Shown piece after piece: positions 30,360-32,166 of a stretch of DNA of 32,166 bases. How positions within the stretch are numbered: the first letter of the stretch is position 1; every line of letters begins with the position of its first letter. Position numbers and translations under genes: made by a program. The DNA is from UBA5972 sp964480735 (lineage in GTDB: Bacteria; Pseudomonadota; Alphaproteobacteria; Rhodobacterales; Rhodobacteraceae): contig CAYZQS010000022.1 in the NCBI GenBank assembly GCA_964480735.1, forward strand, positions 1 to 32,166. Direction: 5' to 3'. The notes beneath the pieces were generated by a model. The model was not told where the DNA came from, ran no database searches, and saw only the letters and a list, made by a program, of their open reading frames with translations.

Positions 30360-31706
30360 TTAGCCCGAGTTTTGTGGCGCCGCTGGCGCAACACTTTGCT
30401 TTGGCGGTTGTGCGTGTTCGACTTTCGGCCAGCCCATTTTGCGGCGTAATTTGGCCAGCGCCCGGCGGTAGGATTTATTGTCAAGATAACCCACATGCCG
30501 GTCGGTATCCTGCATTTTCAACCCGCCGGTCACGTTAAATCCCGTACCTGACACATATTTTCGCATTTGCAGATACGCAGGAAGGTCTTGCCCGGCCAGC
30601 CTGATGGCACGCCCGATGATCCAGCTCATCTGGTTAAACAGGCTAAAGCTGGAGCCGTTGCTTTCCACAAAACTAAGCAGAAACAGATTGGGCACCTCCG
30701 GAAAAATTGCCAAGGGCGGTGCCAGCCGTCCGCGCTCCCACGGCAGCAGGGCGTTATTGATATATGGCACCTCCCAGTCAAAACCGGTGGCGCAGATCAC
30801 CTGATCAAATTCTTCGCGGCTGCCGTCATTGAACAGAACATGGGAACCGTCAAATCCGGCAATATCTCCCGAAATTTCAATATCACCGTGGCGCAGGTGA
30901 TGAATGAACTGATCATTCAACAACGGGTGGGTTTCCATCAGCCGGTGATCAGGTTTGGGCATGCCGTATTTACCCAAATCCCCGACGATGACCCGCAGCA
31001 GGGTTTGAAATATCCGCTGGCGCAGCCAGAACGGCAGGGGCGGGCTGTCATTTGCAAAGACATCCGCCGGTTTGCCCAGAATATGTTTGGGAATAACGTG
31101 ATAACCCCGCCTGATTGAGACGCTGACCTTTGCCGCCGTGCGGGCGGCGTCACAGGCGATATCCACGCCGGAGTTGCCAAGGCCAACTACAAGAACGCGC
31201 TTGCCCTGAACTTCGCCTGCGTTCCTAAAGTTGGCCCCGTGGCGCAGGATGCCGTCAAATTTGCCCGGCCATTCCGGAATAATCGGCTTCCAGTTGGACC
31301 CGTTGGCGGCGATCAGCCAGCCAAACTGCTGGGTCTTTCCCTTGGTGGTGGTCACCTGCCAGCCATCGGCATTGGGCACCGCAGAAACGATCCCTTCGTT
31401 CAGACGGGCGGAGTCTTTTATGCCGTAGTCCCGCGCAAAGCTTTGAATATACTCAAGAATATGGTCACAGGATGGATAATCCGCCCAGGTATCGGGCATA
31501 GGATATCCATCAAACCCGGTCATGGTTCGCGAAGAAATCAAATGCGCGCTGTCGTATATCGGCGAGGCCGGGTCATTGCGGTTCCACAATCCGCCAAAAT
31601 CCGCGTTGCGCTCAAACAACGTGTAGGGAATTCCAAGTTCACCCAGCACCCGCGCCTGGGTCAGCCCGGCAGGACCGCCACCAACGATGCAAACGGCGTC
31701 ACTCAC
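30360..31706 (-). CDS. Flavin-containing monooxygenase-like protein
   Basis: NAD(P)H- and FAD-dependent monooxygenase of the FMO/Baeyer-Villiger group, about 448 residues. The FAD site is VCIVGGGPAGLTQARVL near the N-terminus, and the NADPH site is VLVVGLGNSGVDIACDAA in the middle, with the conserved ICATGFDWEVPYI beyond it. An FMO-type motif (FxGxxxHxxx[FY]) is not clear: the corresponding stretch reads KFDGILRHGANFRNAG, with FDGILRH in place of the usual FxGxxxHS. The chosen start is the GTG at 31706, which overlaps the upstream glyoxalase stop as GTGA; a GTG at 31736 would add ten residues. The tail is Pro/Gln/Ala-rich. Substrate unknown; trimethylamine, ketones and small amines are possibilities within the family. 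Confidence 0.85.
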   Translation of the reverse strand: MSDAVCIVGGGPAGLTQARVLGELGIPYTLFERNADFGGLWNRNDPASPIYDSAHLISSRTMTGFDGYPMPDTWADYPSCDHILEYIQSFARDYGIKDSARLNEGIVSAVPNADGWQVTTTKGKTQQFGWLIAANGSNWKPIIPEWPGKFDGILRHGANFRNAGEVQGKRVLVVGLGNSGVDIACDAARTAAKVSVSIRRGYHVIPKHILGKPADVFANDSPPLPFWLRQRIFQTLLRVIVGDLGKYGMPKPDHRLMETHPLLNDQFIHHLRHGDIEISGDIAGFDGSHVLFNDGSREEFDQVICATGFDWEVPYINNALLPWERGRLAPPLAIFPEVPNLFLLSFVESNGSSFSLFNQMSWIIGRAIRLAGQDLPAYLQMRKYVSGTGFNVTGGLKMQDTDRHVGYLDNKSYRRALAKLRRKMGWPKVEHAQPPKQSVAPAAPQNSG

Positions 31707-32134
31707 CAATGGCCGATACTTTGCATGGATTTCCACGGCTCGCGCAATTCCTGCGCGCCGCCCTTTTGCAGCAACTCCACCGAGATATTGTCAGGGCTGC
31801 GCACAAAGGCCATGCGCCCGTCCCGCGGCGGGCGGTTGATGGTCACGCCGTTGTTCGCCAGATGCTGGCAGGTGGCGTAAATATCATCCACCTCATAGGC
31901 CAGATGGCCAAAATGGCGGCTGTCGCTGGGCAAATCATCGTCGCCGTCCCAGTTATACGTCAGCTCTATCGGCGCTTCGGACTGTCCGGGAGGGGCAAGG
32001 AAAATAAGCGTAAAACGCCCGCCCTCGCTTTCATGCCGCCGGGTTTCTTCAAGTCCCAGCAAATCACAGTAAAAATGCATCGCGGCGTCAAGGTCTTTCA
32101 CGCGCACCATTGTGTGCAGGTATTTGATGGTCAT
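31703..32134 (-). CDS. gloA: Glyoxalase I-like protein (VOC superfamily, lactoylglutathione lyase type)
   Basis: Metalloenzyme that isomerises the hemithioacetal of methylglyoxal and glutathione to lactoylglutathione, detoxifying methylglyoxal. The 143-residue protein has two beta-alpha-beta-beta-beta repeats and all four expected metal ligands: His7 (YLHTMVRV), Glu57 (PIELTYN), His77 (FGHLAYEV) and Glu120 (ISVELLQ). FYCDLLGLEETRRHESEGGRF is close to the usual GloA N-terminal repeat. Its stop overlaps the start of the flavin monooxygenase gene, suggesting co-expression. Another glyoxalase-fold dioxygenase or resistance protein is less likely given the ligand set. Confidence 0.88.
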   Translation of the reverse strand: MTIKYLHTMVRVKDLDAAMHFYCDLLGLEETRRHESEGGRFTLIFLAPPGQSEAPIELTYNWDGDDDLPSDSRHFGHLAYEVDDIYATCQHLANNGVTINRPPRDGRMAFVRSPDNISVELLQKGGAQELREPWKSMQSIGHW

Positions 32135-32166
32135 TTCATTCCCCTCTGCCAGTTTACTTTCGGAGC

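Overview
The window looks like chromosomal DNA of an alphaproteobacterium of the Rhodobacteraceae/Roseobacter type. The evidence is the run dusB-ntrB-ntrC-ntrY-ntrX-trkA-trkH-hfq-hflX, the fused ispDF gene, an NtrC that lacks the sigma-54 contact loop as in Rhodobacter, a circularly permuted two-piece tmRNA, and a secreted DUF1194-type VWA family. Base composition looks even and moderately GC-rich, and I see no phage, IS element, CRISPR array or tRNA. Four runs of exactly 100 N (7084-7183, 9055-9154, 10680-10779, 21481-21580) interrupt genes. At least two are frame-incompatible with the gene they interrupt, so they are probably assembly placeholders of arbitrary length.

Layout. 1-4655 (minus): end of an SMR efflux gene, icd, a VIT1/CCC1-type Fe/Mn transporter and katG. 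4817-5767 (plus): lipA. After an intergenic region with a perfect 32-bp palindrome come hpt, a cytochrome c'-like gene and a diheme cytochrome c (minus, 7854 down to 6005). 7941-8396 (plus): COQ10/RatA-like START protein. 8398-11522 (minus): amt, then the tightly overlapping ispDF-pgpA-cinA operon. 11622-23272 (plus): a long co-directional block of dusB, two two-component systems for nitrogen/redox sensing (NtrBC, NtrYX), TrkA/TrkH potassium uptake, Hfq and HflX. 23309-25783 (minus): penicillin-acylase-type Ntn hydrolase. 25869-26732 (plus): beta-hydroxyacid dehydrogenase. 26742-27276: palindromic repeat and ssrA (minus). 27277-30245 (minus): four tandem secreted VWA proteins. 30360-32134 (minus): flavin monooxygenase coupled to glyoxalase I.

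How the genes work together. icd, katG and the VIT transporter cover 2-oxoglutarate/NADPH supply and peroxide/metal handling. amt, NtrBC and NtrYX form a nitrogen uptake and sensing group. hfq-hflX is a post-transcriptional/ribosome-rescue pair, and ssrA adds trans-translation. The least explained part is the four-gene array of exported VWA proteins. It has intact metal-site residues, a conserved cysteine pair, its own candidate promoter inside an inverted repeat, and no recognisable partner gene. It is the best candidate here for undescribed biology.
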